The translations under genes and the position numbers were made by a program. From positions 3,951,001 to 4,015,000 of the forward strand of contig CP126195.1 of NCBI GenBank assembly GCA_030272155.1: a stretch of 64,000 bases of DNA, written 5' to 3'. Position 1 is the first letter of the stretch. Every line of letters begins with the position of its first letter. The notes beneath the pieces were generated by a model. That model had not been told where the DNA came from. It was given only the letters and a program-made list of their open reading frames with translations, and searched no databases. The stretch comes from Tetradesmus obliquus (lineage: Eukaryota; Chlorophyta; Chlorophyceae; Sphaeropleales; Scenedesmaceae). This document shows positions 34,701 through 44,854 of this stretch, one piece after another.

Positions 34701-37700
34701 GCTCGATGCGAACAGCTAGCAAGGGCCAGGAACTGTGGCGCCGAGCCATAGGGCCGGTGAGCGTCGAACAAGGCAGCTGGAAGCTGTCAACCGCAAGCAG
34801 CATCAGCTCATGAAACCAAGGCTGAGCCGGCCACAAGGCACCACCACCGTAACATTTGCACGCTCTTCGCGCACTTTCTGCACAACCTGCAGCAACATTG
34901 AGGTGGTGACAGGCGGGAAAGCAAAGGCATTGCCCCAAGCAGCCCATGGCTGCAGCAGGGCATCAACGCCCCTGCTGCCAGGGCACTGGAACAAACTGTA
35001 GAAGCAGTGACAGTGCGTGTTTTCCGCCGAAGCAAACAGGTCTATTTTGTGCGGGCCCCACATAAGATCCAGCCAACTAAACATCTCAGAATCCAGGCGG
35101 TAGTCCCCATGGTCAACAAAGCGAGAAGGTGCATCAGCTCTATTAAGTTCTGATTTCACCCTGACCACCTGCAGCTGAACATGCAGATCTTCAAGCACAG
35201 ACCACAACAACCTGTACTCTACCATGAGAGCAGCGGACCGTGAAGCAAAGCGCCCCAAAACAGACTCTGTCACCGTGTTATCTTCATGCAGCCTCACCAC
35301 ACGATCGCGCACCACAGGCTCAAAAGACAGCAGAGCCATGCGCACAGCTCGCATCTCCTGCTGGTTGATGTGCATGCACGCTTCAGCAGCAGACCAGGCG
35401 CCGTGAGCAACCCCTTCGGGGCGGTCGCCCAGGACAGGCAGCACAGCGCCCCAGCCTGTGGGACATGCATCAACAAACAAATCAACAGTAGCCGGGCGCA
35501 ACCGAATAGGCGACGACAAATGCTGCACAGGGATGCTCGCCCACCACTCAAGATCACGGAAGGACTGGCGGGAGATGCTGACAGTCCCATTCCAGCCAGA
35601 AACAGACGCACAATCGTCATACAAACTACGCAGAAACAGGTTGGCCGGCATGACAGCCAGCCGCACAGACTGCGCATATCCACAAAATGCAGCCAGCTCT
35701 CGCTTTGGCGCGCGGCGCTTGTTCTGCTTGGCAGCAATAGCAATGCCGCGCGCCAGGCGGGTGAGGCGGGCAACCTTGGCTGGGGGCACACAGAAGGTGC
35801 CTTGGGCCAGGTCCACAACCAGGCCCAAATGCTCCAGCCGCTGGGTGGGCTCCCACACAGACTTGGTGGGGTGGGGCGTAAAGCCAAGCCAGTACATTAT
35901 GGATTGGATCCACTCAGCACCGGCTGCTGCTGTCTCCTGGTCAGGGAACACAAACAAAAAGTCATCCAAGTAGGGCAGTACCTTGCAGCCAACCTGCGCT
36001 ACACTGCCACGGCTGCCAGGCGCTGCAGGGTACATGGTGCCTGACGGCACACGTGTATGCGCAGGGGAGCGCAGATGCGCAACAAAAGGCCTAGTCACCT
36101 TGGTGAAGTAGTAAGGCGAGTTATTCCAGCCGAAAGGCAAGCAGTTGATCTGATAAAACTCGCCAGCAAACTCAAAGCAAAAGTAATCGACTGCGCTAGC
36201 GTGCAGAGGCACCTGATAGAATGCGTCTGCCATGTCAGCCTTGACAGCAAAGGCATTGCTCAAGTCGTAACGCTGCAAAAACCGCAGTGTCTCAAACCTG
36301 CACTTGCGGGCGACATTGAAGGTGTTGATATACTTGTAATTGATCACCAGACGCCAAGAACTGCCCTTCGGCACACAAAATGCATTAGAGCAGTATGCAG
36401 AGCGGGAGGCAAGCTTGGTAAGCACACCCAACTTGCTGAGGCGGGGCGCTTCAGTGCACAACCACCATTGCTTTTGGGCGTTGGTAGATGGCAAAGGGTT
36501 CTTGTAAAAGGGGGGCGGCGCGCGGCCACCCAGCCACTCTACAGGAACACCATGCTGCAGCCAGCTGAGCACATGCGAAGATGCACCAATGGCACGCCAC
36601 TGCTTGCCGCACAATCCTAAGCGCCTGTGCAGCGGCGTGCTTGCAGGAAAGCTGTGCACGGCAACCATGCTCAGATGTCAAGAAAAGGCACCACAATGAT
36701 GTGCCCCACACAGCTGCTTAATGACACAACAGCTGGGTGTTCAGACGAGTAGCCTAATGACTGGCCGTTACGTGGGAGCCGCCCCACACTCGCCTGCTGT
36801 GTGCGCAGGGCGCTTACTGCACTGCTGCTCCAGCAGATGTGCTGCCAGAGCCCATGCCTCCGTTGCCAGTGCTGCTGCTGGCTGTGAAAGCCTGCAAGCT
36901 GCTCCAGCCGCCTGTCGTGGCGCCCATGCGCAGCGCGCTGCCGAACTGGCGGCGCGCAATCAGGTGTGCGCTGCTGCTGCTGCTGCGACGGCGCACACTG
37001 CCAATGAGGCTGCTGTTCTCGCCATTGCTGCTGCTGCTGTGGCTTCTGGGGCTGTCAAAGCAGCCACTCAGCGCCAGCGCTTCACCTGCTGAGCTCCAGC
37101 TGCTGTTGCTGGGGCCCAAACAACCCCTCATGCTGAGGAGGTAAGCAGCCATACGTAGCTGCGTGCTGACGTGCAGCAAAATGCCGGTCTGTCGGGACTG
37201 CACTGTGAAGACAAGCTCCAGCCGCTGGTGCTCCTGCCTGACGCTGGTGCTGCTGCGGCGCCTGCTGCTTGTGTCACTTATCTACACCCCTAAGCGGAGA
37301 TAGCTGACCTTAAGAAACTGCGGAAAGCGCATTTACTCAAGCCCAGCGTGCCAAAAGGGCTGAAAGAGCACGCGACGGCCGCAGGTAGCCGTGCGTTCAG
37401 CTGCCTCTGGCCGACCTAAAGCAGGTCCTTAGTTTGTTCTCAGATATACGTAAGAACGATCTGGAGATATTCGGAGGTATTAATGGATTGATTTCAGAGA
37501 AGTGATGAAAAATAGGACGTGTGCAACACTCCAAACGCTACCGAAGTAGCGAGTCGAGTTGCAGTTCGCATGAACAGCAACGAAACGTGCAGGGCTAGAC
37601 GCCTGCGCATGCTAAGTGGCCTTCGGCAGCAGTGAGGTAATGACGTGTTATGACTGTCACCTCACCCACTGCTTGCCTTTGACCAGGCAAGCAGGGATAC

Positions 37701-40700
37701 AGCTACGCTGCATTAACCGCAATGAACAAGTCCATTGCTCATTTATTTAAGCTTCTGGGTTGTTTGGGGTTTGGTAGATTGGTGTTGTAATGATATAGTG
37801 GTGATCCGCATGGCGGCGAGCCGTGAGGTGGTGGCAGCGCTTGACAGCAGTAGGTGCGTCATGTGTGGCTGTGCATGCTGTGCAGATGACACGTGTCAGT
37901 TCAGCCGTGTCTCCAGAAACTGTGATATGATCAGCCCAATAACGCTGCGCTGCTGCCTGTTGTGGTTGTCGCAGGTGTGACGCATGCAGCAGTCAAGCCG
38001 TGGAAGGATCCAAACGGCACGTACCGCCTGGCTGGCTATGTGGCCCCTGACAGCGTCGACCTGGCGGCTGCTGAGGCGCACTGCAGGGCCAAGCTGCTGC
38101 CGGCAATGGTGAGACTGTAAACTGTCATATAACATGTAACATATGTTACATATCAACTTGCATAAACCAGCTCGTTGTCGGCAATACAAGGCCAAGTGAT
38201 TGCATGTTATCCACAGCAGGCCGGCTAGCAGCTGCTGGCTGGTGTTGCGGGCTGCAGCGCCTAGACCCTTATTTAAAACCCTGCCGCGTCAGCATCAATA
38301 GTCTTGTCTCAGCTTGACACATGCAACTGGTAAATCTGCTGTGCTGCCTCAGGTGCCTGCCAAGCTTGTGAGCCTGCCAGTCATGCCCCGCCTGCCCAAC
38401 GGCAAGATTGATGTCAAGTCTCTGGCAGAGCCGGAGTGGGGGCTGGTGCGTGGCGCCGGCAGCGGCAGCAGCAGCAGCGGAGAGATTGAGGCCCCTGAGA
38501 GTGACATGGAGGAGCTGCTGGCTGGCATCTGGTCTGAAGAGCTCAAGGTGGGGATTTGAGGTCTTGATTGTGGTTTACTAACCCCTGGTAGGGCTCAAGC
38601 TTAGGCAGTTATAGTCCACCTGAAAGCGACATGGAGGAGCTGCTAGCGGGCATCTGGTGTTAGGAGCTCAAGATGGGGACTTGAGGTTCGATATTTGTGT
38701 ACTGTTTCTAGGAATCTCTCGTACTGGCTACCATCTGGAGTGAGGAGTTCAAGGTGGGGACGCTTGCTTGTTGCCCGCAGCAGATGACCTGAGAATGGCT
38801 GCTGCTGCGCTTGCCGCTGCACTTTTGGCATGCTTGCAAGGCTGCAGCACTGCTGTGTGCTGTGACAGCTAACCATCATGATATTGTGCTGCTTGAATCT
38901 ACAAGTGTAACCAAGGGTGGTGTAATGTAACGTACATTGCGCTTGCACGGTCTGCTTGCTGCAGGTGGAGCGCAGCAGCCTCAGCACCAAGAGCAACTTC
39001 TTCGAAATTGGCGGCAACTCGCTGCGTGCCGGGCTGATCAACTCCAAGATTCGGCGCGCCACAGGCCAGGACATATCAGGTGAGCCGCATGCTGCTGCTA
39101 CTCCTGCTACTAGTAGGTGTGGGCTGTGCGCGTGCCTCTGCTGATGAATCTTAAACCTCTCAGTACTACAGCCTGGTATGATTCAGTGTGTGCTAGCACA
39201 AGACCTGACGGGCGCACTGGTGGGGCAGGATGCTCGGGCACATATGTATGCATGTATACATGTGAATACAAGCGGTGTTGCCCTTTAGAAAGCGTCACCC
39301 CCTGATCCCTGCACGTTGCCACCTGCAGGCCTGCTGATCTACCAGCACTCCACAGTCGCCGCCATGGCGGCCGCCATCGAGTCTCAGTACGGCAAGTTTG
39401 AGCTCACCGACATCGTGTCCCGCCAGGGCAGCTTCACCCCTATCAAGGCAGGCACCAGCTTCGGCCCCGGCCGCAGCGGCAGCGGCAGAAGCAGCAGCGG
39501 CAGCAGCAGCAGCGGCAGCAGCTTCACTGACTCATCACCTGACGGCCGAATGCACAGCGGCAGGGACTGGCAGGGAGGAGTTAACAGTGGTGGTGCTGGT
39601 GGTGGAGGGTTTGGGGACATTGCAGAAGAGAGAGTGAAGGCTGCTGCAGGGCTGCGGAGGCTGGGCAGCAGGCCGCTGCCGGTGTGGCTGGCGACTGTGC
39701 TGCAGATTGGCGGCATGGTGCTGCTGGGGCAGGTTGCCTACGTGTTCGTCTGCACGGCACTAGAGGTGAGCGGCGTGGCAGGCGGGTGCACCAGGACGTG
39801 ACAGCAACACCATGGGCTACATTTAGCAAAAGAGCGTGGCAGAGCATCACCTGTTGAGGTGAACCAGAAGCAACTGACTGGATAAGCAGCAGGCACTGCA
39901 CGCGCTTGAAGCTGCTGTCAAACTACACGTAGATGGCGTCACCAGCTGCCGCAGGCCGCAGCCACATGTCCGATGTTGGCCCTGACCGCTTGCTGCTGCA
40001 CCACCCTTCCCGCAGGCCACCTACTACTATGCCACGCTGCAGCCGCACATCCTCACCGTGCCCTTCTTCGCATTCGGCATGACCACATTCGGCATGGTCA
40101 CCATGCTGCTCTTCACCGTAGCCTTCAAATGGGTCATGCTCGGCAAGCAGCAGCCGGGCGTGCACGCAATTTGGAGCTGGTACTACGTACGCTGGTGGCT
40201 CGTGCGCAGCAGCTATCGCTTTTCGATCTTCTGGCTGTTCGTGCTGGTGCGGCGCACGCCCGTGATGGTGTGGTATCTGCGCGCGCTGGGCACGAAGATC
40301 GGCAAGAACGTGTCGATTGATTCGTTCAACATCTCAGATTGGGACCTTGTGGAGATTGGTGATGACACAGGTGCGTGTTGCAGCTACGTCCACTTTGTTT
40401 GATTGTTTATTTGCTGGGTGCTGCACCTAGGTTTCTGCGTGTTGTATTGTTATAGGGTTTTGCTTGTCTGCCCAGCGCATCCAGTGCCGCAGTGACGCAA
40501 CTTGCGTATCACCAAACTGTTGACACTCTAGATGACTGGTTGAGCCGTGCCGCTGCTGCTGCTGCTGCTGCTGTTGCCTGCCTTGTGCAGTGATTGAGTC
40601 TGACTCCTTCATTGACGGCTGCAGCTTCCATGCAGCCAAGGAGCCAGGGGGCAGGGGCACCATGGTGAGCCCAACTGCACTGTCGAAATTGCACCGCTCA

Positions 40701-43700
40701 ATTGCATTGTCGACATGTCCGCTGGCACAGGTCTTCAAACACCTTGGATGCGTCCTGTTTTCTGGAGCAACAGGTTGCCATCCCCCTGCAGAGCACGCGT
40801 GAAGGTCACAGCGTGGCTGAGGCCTGGCTTACCGGCGCGCCAAGCTGCCCGAACCATGCTATTAGTGTACGCTGCAGCAGCCTATCAGACATGACACCCA
40901 CCGCATGTGTATCCCCGCTGCCGCAGGTGCTGGGCCGCGTCAAGGTGGGCCGTGGAGTGACGCTGCTGCCCACCAGCATCGTGTCCCACGGCACGGTGGT
41001 GCCTGACAACTACCTGCTCACACCAGGCACAACCTCACAGCGCCTACCCCCAGGGCCAGCAGGTGGGTGCCTTGACATACACAAAATGTGAACAACAGCA
41101 TGAATGTAGTGTGTGCATTGTTCAGCCTGTAGCTGGGTGTCACAACTGCTCCAGGCTGGTGCCCTAGTATGCCAGCCTTGGCCTGCAAGTTGCAGGCGTC
41201 TCTATGAAGCATCGGTTGCTTGCTGCTGATACATTGCCACCTCAAACAACCTTGGACCAACCAGCACACACTGCTGCAGCCGTCACAGCGCGCGCAAACC
41301 TTCCACTTACGCTCAACGCCGAATCCATCCAGCCTCTGCCATGCACTGCTCTGACCAAATGTGCACAACTCTCCCCTGCCTCACTGCAGATGCAGCAGCG
41401 CACGCGCAGGTGCGCGCTGAGCACGCCATGCTGCCCCTGCCCCTCAGCCTGGCCACGGTGGTGCTGCTGCTGGCGGTCATGTCCTGCATGTGGCTGACCA
41501 TGGTGCCCAGCATCTACATCTCCCTGGAGTTTGCAAAGGAGCTTGTCGACGTGCGACTCAACACATGGGATCGGCTGATCGTGGCCTCGCACACCTGCTG
41601 GATCGGAGGGGCTTATCGAGATCCACTAGGGAAGCAGGGCGAGACGTACACGCTGTGCCACACGCTGTGGTGGGCGCTCACGATCGGGCTTGCAATCGCG
41701 CCGGTCGCTGGTTTCATCACGGCCAGCATCTACATGTGGCTGATGGTGCCGCTCAAGTGGCTGATGGTGCCCAAGATGAGCCAGGAGAAGATGCAGAACG
41801 GTGAGCCTAGGCCTGGTGCTGCGTGACATGTTTCAAGGCACGCGCGGCGCTGAGTGTGTGAGCTTGACCTGATACTCAGCGTGCAGCTGGTGTGCGTCTG
41901 ATAACCTGCCTGTCTGCATGGCGGCTGTGTCTTTCATTTGGCCATGCAGCCCGCTTACAATCAGCATTCGCTCAGTGCTGTCAACCTCAGTCAACAGGCT
42001 GCGCTGCCGAATGCTCTCGTGCGTTGTCATCCCGCCACTGCCACCTGTGGCGCTGCAGGTGGTCTGTGGCTGGCGTGGCGCCGCCACGCTTTCAAGTGCC
42101 TCATGGCGGGGCCCTTCCAGACCATCGTGTGGCAGTTCACAAGCACGGAGGTCTTCAATGCATGGCTGCGCGCGCTGGGCTCCAAGGTCGGCCGGCAGTG
42201 CTGGCTGAGTGAAATGTTCAAGTGCAGCGAGTTTGAGCTGTACGAGGTGGAGGACACTGCCAGCGTGTGCAGGTGCGGCGGATGGTTAGGAGTGCATTCT
42301 TGTGGTTCTTGCTTTCAGGGTTCACTTTTGAGATGAGCTGTTCAAGTGCAGCGAGTTTCAGCTCTACGAAGTTGAGGACACCGCCAGCGTATGCAGGTGG
42401 GGCTGATGATGTAGGGGTTAAATTGTTGTGGTTCTTGAGTTCAGGGTTTATTCTAGAAAGAAGCTGTTCAAGCGCAGTGAGTCTAGATTGTACAAGGTGG
42501 AGGACACAGCCAGCGTGTGCAGGTACGTGCGGTGAAAAACTTAGGATTCACCTTTCAGGAATTAGGCAGGCTCTCTCACCGACCCGCATGACGTGGTGGA
42601 TAGAGCCAGCGTGTGTGTCTGATATCTAGCTTGCTGGCTGCTTGAAGCTTGATTTGCTCATTTCAGGCAGATCTGCGGTCACTAAGCCTCAGTGCCATGC
42701 CATCAGGCTGACAACTGCCAACGCCCCTGCTGCTGTTTTCCTGCCCTTTTGCACGCTCCCCTCTCGTGTAGCATGGTCACCGTGTATGGCGCAACCTCTG
42801 GCCTCACCGCCCGCGTGAAGCTGGGCGAGGCGTGTGATGTCACCAACGACTGCACCCTCATGGCAGGCACGACAGTGGGCAAGAATGCATGCCTGGGCGT
42901 GTTCACGTATGGCGCGCCAGGCCAGAGCTTTGAGGACTACTCCATCACACTGGGAGGCTTCAAGCTGAGGTGAGGAGGCGGGCTGCTGGTGATCTACATT
43001 AGTCAAGCTGCCAGTTGCAATTGCGCTACGTCTAGTGAAGCACTGCTGCTTCATGTTGTGTGCCTTGATGGCTGCCAGCTGTGGCAGGTAGCTGTCAGAG
43101 GACGTCTTCAAATCATACCATGCGCGCGCAGCTGCTGGCAATGTGTATCTCAACTTCACTGGGCTGTCCTTCTCACCTCACCCTGCTGCCGCTGCTGCTG
43201 CCGCCGCCGCAACATTGATTCCCAGGTCCGGCGGCAGTGCCGCAGACATCGAAGCCGGCCTCACCTCCGGCAAGTTTGAAAACGCAGCTTCCCGCCTGCT
43301 GCCGATGTGGCAGTACGCGATCTACAACGTGCTCTACATCATCGGCGCGAATTGCATCTTCACGCTCACGAGCTTTATGATGACCGTTCCGGGAGCAGTG
43401 CTCGGCTTCTACGCCTTTTTCCACTACGGCTATTTCCTCGGCGCCGCGTTCTCGCCTGCAGTTATTGTCGGCAGCTGGGTGATATTTGTTGCGTATCTGG
43501 CGCTGTTGAAGAAGCTGGTCATGGCAGACAGCGGCGGGCAGCATGCAATTTTCAAGAGCTTCGGCGCCGGGCGCTGGCAAATGCTGTGCATCAATGCACA
43601 CATATATGCCGATTTCAACGGCTTCAAGGGCTCATTGGTGGGTGGCGGCTTGCACAGATTTCGCGGTTTGTCCCGCAGATCTTGCGCTGTGTCCCACATA

Positions 43701-44618
43701 TCTAGCTCTGTGTCCAACAGATCTAGCTTTGTGTCCCACGGATCTAGCTCTGTGTCCCACACCTCTGCGGCTGCTGTGCCGTGCATTTGTGTGGTTGAAG
43801 CGGCCACCTGGCAGATGCTGTACATCGGCTGCAACAGGCATGCATGTATTTATGGCCTAATCATCATCATAACCATGCAGAGCTTGACACCATGGTGGCC
43901 AACCCTGTTATGTACGCAGCATCTGTACAAGCGATCTGCCGCACCTGCAGCTGCAGTGCACCGGCAGCGCACACCTAACGCTTTGCTACCGCTGCCGCCC
44001 TCTGCCACCTGCAGCTTTACAACTGGTACCTGCGAGCCATGGGCACCAAGGTGGGCAACGATGTCTTCTGCCTGGGCGGCGTGGTGGCCGAATACGAGCA
44101 AGTCAGCATTGATGATGGGGCCGTCATCGCAGATGGCGCCTTCTTGTTAACACATACCGTGGAGGCGCGCCATGTGAAGATCCGGCCGATCAGGATCGGC
44201 AAGCAGTGCACGGTGGGCGCGCTGAGCGCGGTGCTGCCGGATGCAGCAATGGAGGACGGCTCCACGCTGCAGGAGATGTCACTGGTGAGCCCCCGCTGCA
44301 AAATAAGATACATGGTATTGAGGGTTTCCAAATAGACGAGACATTCTGCTGTGCTGCCAGCTTCAGCAGCACGTCCTGCTTACGGACAACCACTGATCCG
44401 GTAGTCCATATCTAACTGGTGGCTCATCAGGCGTTGGAGTAAACTTCCCTGGCGCAGGCCAACCGCTGTAAAACATGTGGTATGCCGGGCTGCACTCACA
44501 CTGCTGTGCTGTTGTATCTGACCTGCAGGTGATGAAGGGTGAGACAGTGCCGCGTGGCGCCAGCTGGGCAGGCGTGCCTGCTAGCCCAGCGCTGCCAGGC
44601 ATCAAGTACAGCCTGTGA
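27839..44618 (+). CDS. NRPS-like A-T protein with membrane acetyltransferase-like terminal region (epsilon-polylysine synthetase architecture)
   Basis: Exons: 27839-27895, 28463-28687, 29107-29259, 29491-29689, 30364-30621, 31464-31573, 31948-32188, 32487-32689, 32959-33052, 37975-38108, 38353-38547, 38965-39079, 39329-39765, 40016-40370, 40591-40664, 40927-41062, 41390-41800, 42059-42272, 42772-42969, 43226-43637, 44015-44284 and 44529-44618. All introns are GT-AG or equivalent and phases close to 1526 residues. Residues 20-600 are an adenylation domain: [11 protein letters not shown] near 180, [40 protein letters not shown], and LPNGKID with K576. A carrier domain follows ([14 protein letters not shown]642). 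From about 760, three pairs of membrane helices alternate with hexapeptide-like segments ([68 protein letters not shown]). There is no classical condensation or thioesterase domain. This matches TIGR02353 and Streptomyces epsilon-poly-L-lysine synthetase, in which the C-terminal part joins amino acids into chains at the membrane. The substrate here is unknown; the Asp in FDSYV fits an alpha-amino acid. The first exon is the least certain. Confidence 0.88.
28405..28462 (+). repeat. CTG run abutting the exon 2 acceptor of the NRPS-like gene
   Basis: About nineteen CTG-type triplets run directly into the CAG acceptor of exon 2. A similar run at 27994-28036 ends in CTACAG followed by GGTCCCCTGCC, a duplicate of the exon 2 start (GGTCCCCTCATCC). 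The acceptor region was therefore copied with its repeat. Confidence 0.88.
29742..30165 (+). repeat. three intronic copies of the NRPS-like exon 4 edge
   Basis: Segments 29742-29804, 29889-29950 and 30030-30090 each repeat CACAGGGGTGTGAGGGACCT and continue to the EHF-(S/G/D)L donor region of exon 4 (residues [15 protein letters not shown]). The period is about 140-150 bp. The third copy continues into sequence resembling the start of exon 5 ([12 protein letters not shown] against [12 protein letters not shown]). None has the rest of exon 4. Confidence 0.9.
30732..31136 (+). repeat. intronic copies of the NRPS-like exon 5 edge
   Basis: Bases 30786-30881 repeat the exon 5 end almost exactly ([20 protein letters not shown], then YMLTG) and include a GTGAGACG donor. 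Shorter, more decayed copies of the last ~50 bases are at 30950-31006 and 31086-31136. A 20-bp piece (GCATCAGCTGCATGGAAGTG) is repeated at 30730-30775. Confidence 0.88.
31316..31463 (+). repeat. long CTG run before the exon 6 acceptor
   Basis: About 120 bases of imperfect CTG triplets end 20-25 bases before the CAG acceptor of exon 6. It reads CTG on the sense strand, as in other introns of this gene. Confidence 0.9.
31735..31890 (+). repeat. CTG run plus copy of the exon 7 start
   Basis: CTG triplets at 31735-31795 are followed at 31831-31890 by a copy of the first ~60 bases of exon 7 with its CAG acceptor ([18 protein letters not shown] against [18 protein letters not shown]). Here the 5' edge of the exon is duplicated, upstream of the real exon. 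Confidence 0.9.
33126..33290 (+). repeat. intronic copies of the NRPS-like exon 9 edge
   Basis: Bases 33126-33175 repeat the exon 9 end ([13 protein letters not shown]) with a GT after it. A shorter copy is at 33256-33290 (GTGGAGGCGG, then GCGCATCCA). The DIRS-like element begins immediately after the second copy. Confidence 0.88.
33296..33479. repeat. split direct repeat A, outer copy
   Basis: This 184-bp sequence is repeated without visible differences at 34243-34426. It marks the left edge of the DIRS/PAT-like element in window coordinates, beginning TTAATACTGCTTTCGCC. Confidence 0.9.
34056..34426. repeat. fused internal B-A repeat
   Basis: This internal block joins repeat B (34056-34243) directly to repeat A (34243-34426). 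Such a junction serves as the template for circle formation in PAT-like elements (established for the family). Confidence 0.9.
34803..36668 (-). CDS. DIRS-type reverse transcriptase / RNase H
   Basis: This is a 621-codon open frame on the minus strand inside the mobile element. The reverse transcriptase palm is visible through [27 protein letters not shown] and the catalytic YLDDFLF. An RNase H domain follows with [29 protein letters not shown] and [12 protein letters not shown]. The C-terminus ([20 protein letters not shown], then [15 protein letters not shown]) is the conserved post-RNase-H segment of DIRS/PAT/Ngaro polyproteins. The protein would copy the element's RNA; integration would need a tyrosine recombinase that is not seen here. 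Confidence 0.9.
   Translation of the reverse strand: MVAVHSFPASTPLHRRLGLCGKQWRAIGASSHVLSWLQHGVPVEWLGGRAPPPFYKNPLPSTNAQKQWWLCTEAPRLSKLGVLTKLASRSAYCSNAFCVPKGSSWRLVINYKYINTFNVARKCRFETLRFLQRYDLSNAFAVKADMADAFYQVPLHASAVDYFCFEFAGEFYQINCLPFGWNNSPYYFTKVTRPFVAHLRSPAHTRVPSGTMYPAAPGSRGSVAQVGCKVLPYLDDFLFVFPDQETAAAGAEWIQSIMYWLGFTPHPTKSVWEPTQRLEHLGLVVDLAQGTFCVPPAKVARLTRLARGIAIAAKQNKRRAPKRELAAFCGYAQSVRLAVMPANLFLRSLYDDCASVSGWNGTVSISRQSFRDLEWWASIPVQHLSSPIRLRPATVDLFVDACPTGWGAVLPVLGDRPEGVAHGAWSAAEACMHINQQEMRAVRMALLSFEPVVRDRVVRLHEDNTVTESVLGRFASRSAALMVEYRLLWSVLEDLHVQLQVVRVKSELNRADAPSRFVDHGDYRLDSEMFSWLDLMWGPHKIDLFASAENTHCHCFYSLFQCPGSRGVDALLQPWAAWGNAFAFPPVTTSMLLQVVQKVREERANVTVVVPCGRLSLGFMS
37555..37743. repeat. split direct repeat B, outer copy
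   Basis: About 188 bp matching 34056-34243. It marks the right edge of the element in window coordinates and ends TCCATTGCTCATT. Confidence 0.9.
38612..38757 (+). repeat. two intronic copies of the NRPS-like exon 11 edge
   Basis: Bases 38612-38672 and 38706-38757 repeat the end of exon 11 ([17 protein letters not shown]) and the following GTGGGGA donor region. Substitutions break the frame (for example TAG within the first copy). The period is about 90-115 bp. Confidence 0.88.
42334..42615 (+). repeat. intronic copies of the NRPS-like exon 18 edge
   Basis: Copies at 42334-42392 and 42467-42523, with a fainter one near 42580-42615, repeat the exon 18 end ([18 protein letters not shown]) and the AG/GT donor. 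The period is about 130 bp. Confidence 0.88.
43673..43860 (+). repeat. 21-bp minisatellite and exon 20 copy in intron 20
   Basis: Bases 43673-43766 hold four to five units of a roughly 21-bp motif around TCTAGCTCTGTGTCCCAC. Bases 43800-43858 resemble the exon 20 segment encoding [14 protein letters not shown] (here [17 protein letters not shown]). Both lie between exons 20 and 21. Confidence 0.75.
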
Positions 44619-44755
44619 GGCTGTACAGCATATGAGGCAGCACAGCATGTGAGGCAGTACAACATGTATGTCAGCACAGTAGGTAAGGCAGTACATCATG
44701 TGAGGCAGTACAGCATGTGAAACAGTACAGCATGTGAGGCAGTACCCAGCAATCA
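44606..44755 (+). repeat. minisatellite built from the NRPS-like stop-codon region
   Basis: The final codons and stop of the gene (GTACAGCCTGTGAGG) are followed by about seven ~20-bp units of the form GTACAGCATGTGAGGCA. The coding end itself looks like the first unit, so the 3' edge of the last exon appears to have been amplified. Confidence 0.85.
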
Positions 44756-44854
44756 GCATGTGTGTGGTTCAGGTATACCTACGTAGTCCAGCAGCTAGTA
44801 TGCCATGACAATGGCAGCAACATCTGGCAGTTTGCGATGCGGGACGGGCGAACG

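Larger units (their letters stand above)
33296..37743 (-). mobile_element. DIRS-order (PAT/Ngaro-like) retroelement with split direct repeats
   Basis: The element lies antisense in intron 9 of the NRPS-like gene. Its ends show the arrangement typical of PAT-like elements: repeat A at 33296-33479 recurs at 34243-34426, and repeat B at 34056-34243 recurs at 37555-37743, so the order is A, inner, B-A, inner, B. There is no target-site duplication; the flanks and the internal B-A junction share only a short TT/ATT overlap, as expected for tyrosine-recombinase insertion of a circle. A reverse transcriptase/RNase H gene lies inside (34803-36668, minus). No gag or tyrosine recombinase is recognisable, so it appears incomplete or non-autonomous. 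The repeat pairs look essentially identical, which suggests a young insertion. Confidence 0.85.

Noticed and set aside
33296-37743. Direct repeats of the retroelement read as LTRs
   Set aside because: The order A, B-A, B is a split direct repeat; no target-site duplication or LTR TG..CA ends were seen, and the reverse transcriptase is DIRS-type.
27839-44618. NRPS-like gene as bacterial contamination
   Set aside because: It has 21 well-formed spliceosomal introns with the same repeat habits as flanking algal genes.
44636-44755. Regular short repeats as a CRISPR array
   Set aside because: Units are directly abutting without unique spacers, and the context is a eukaryotic nuclear gene.
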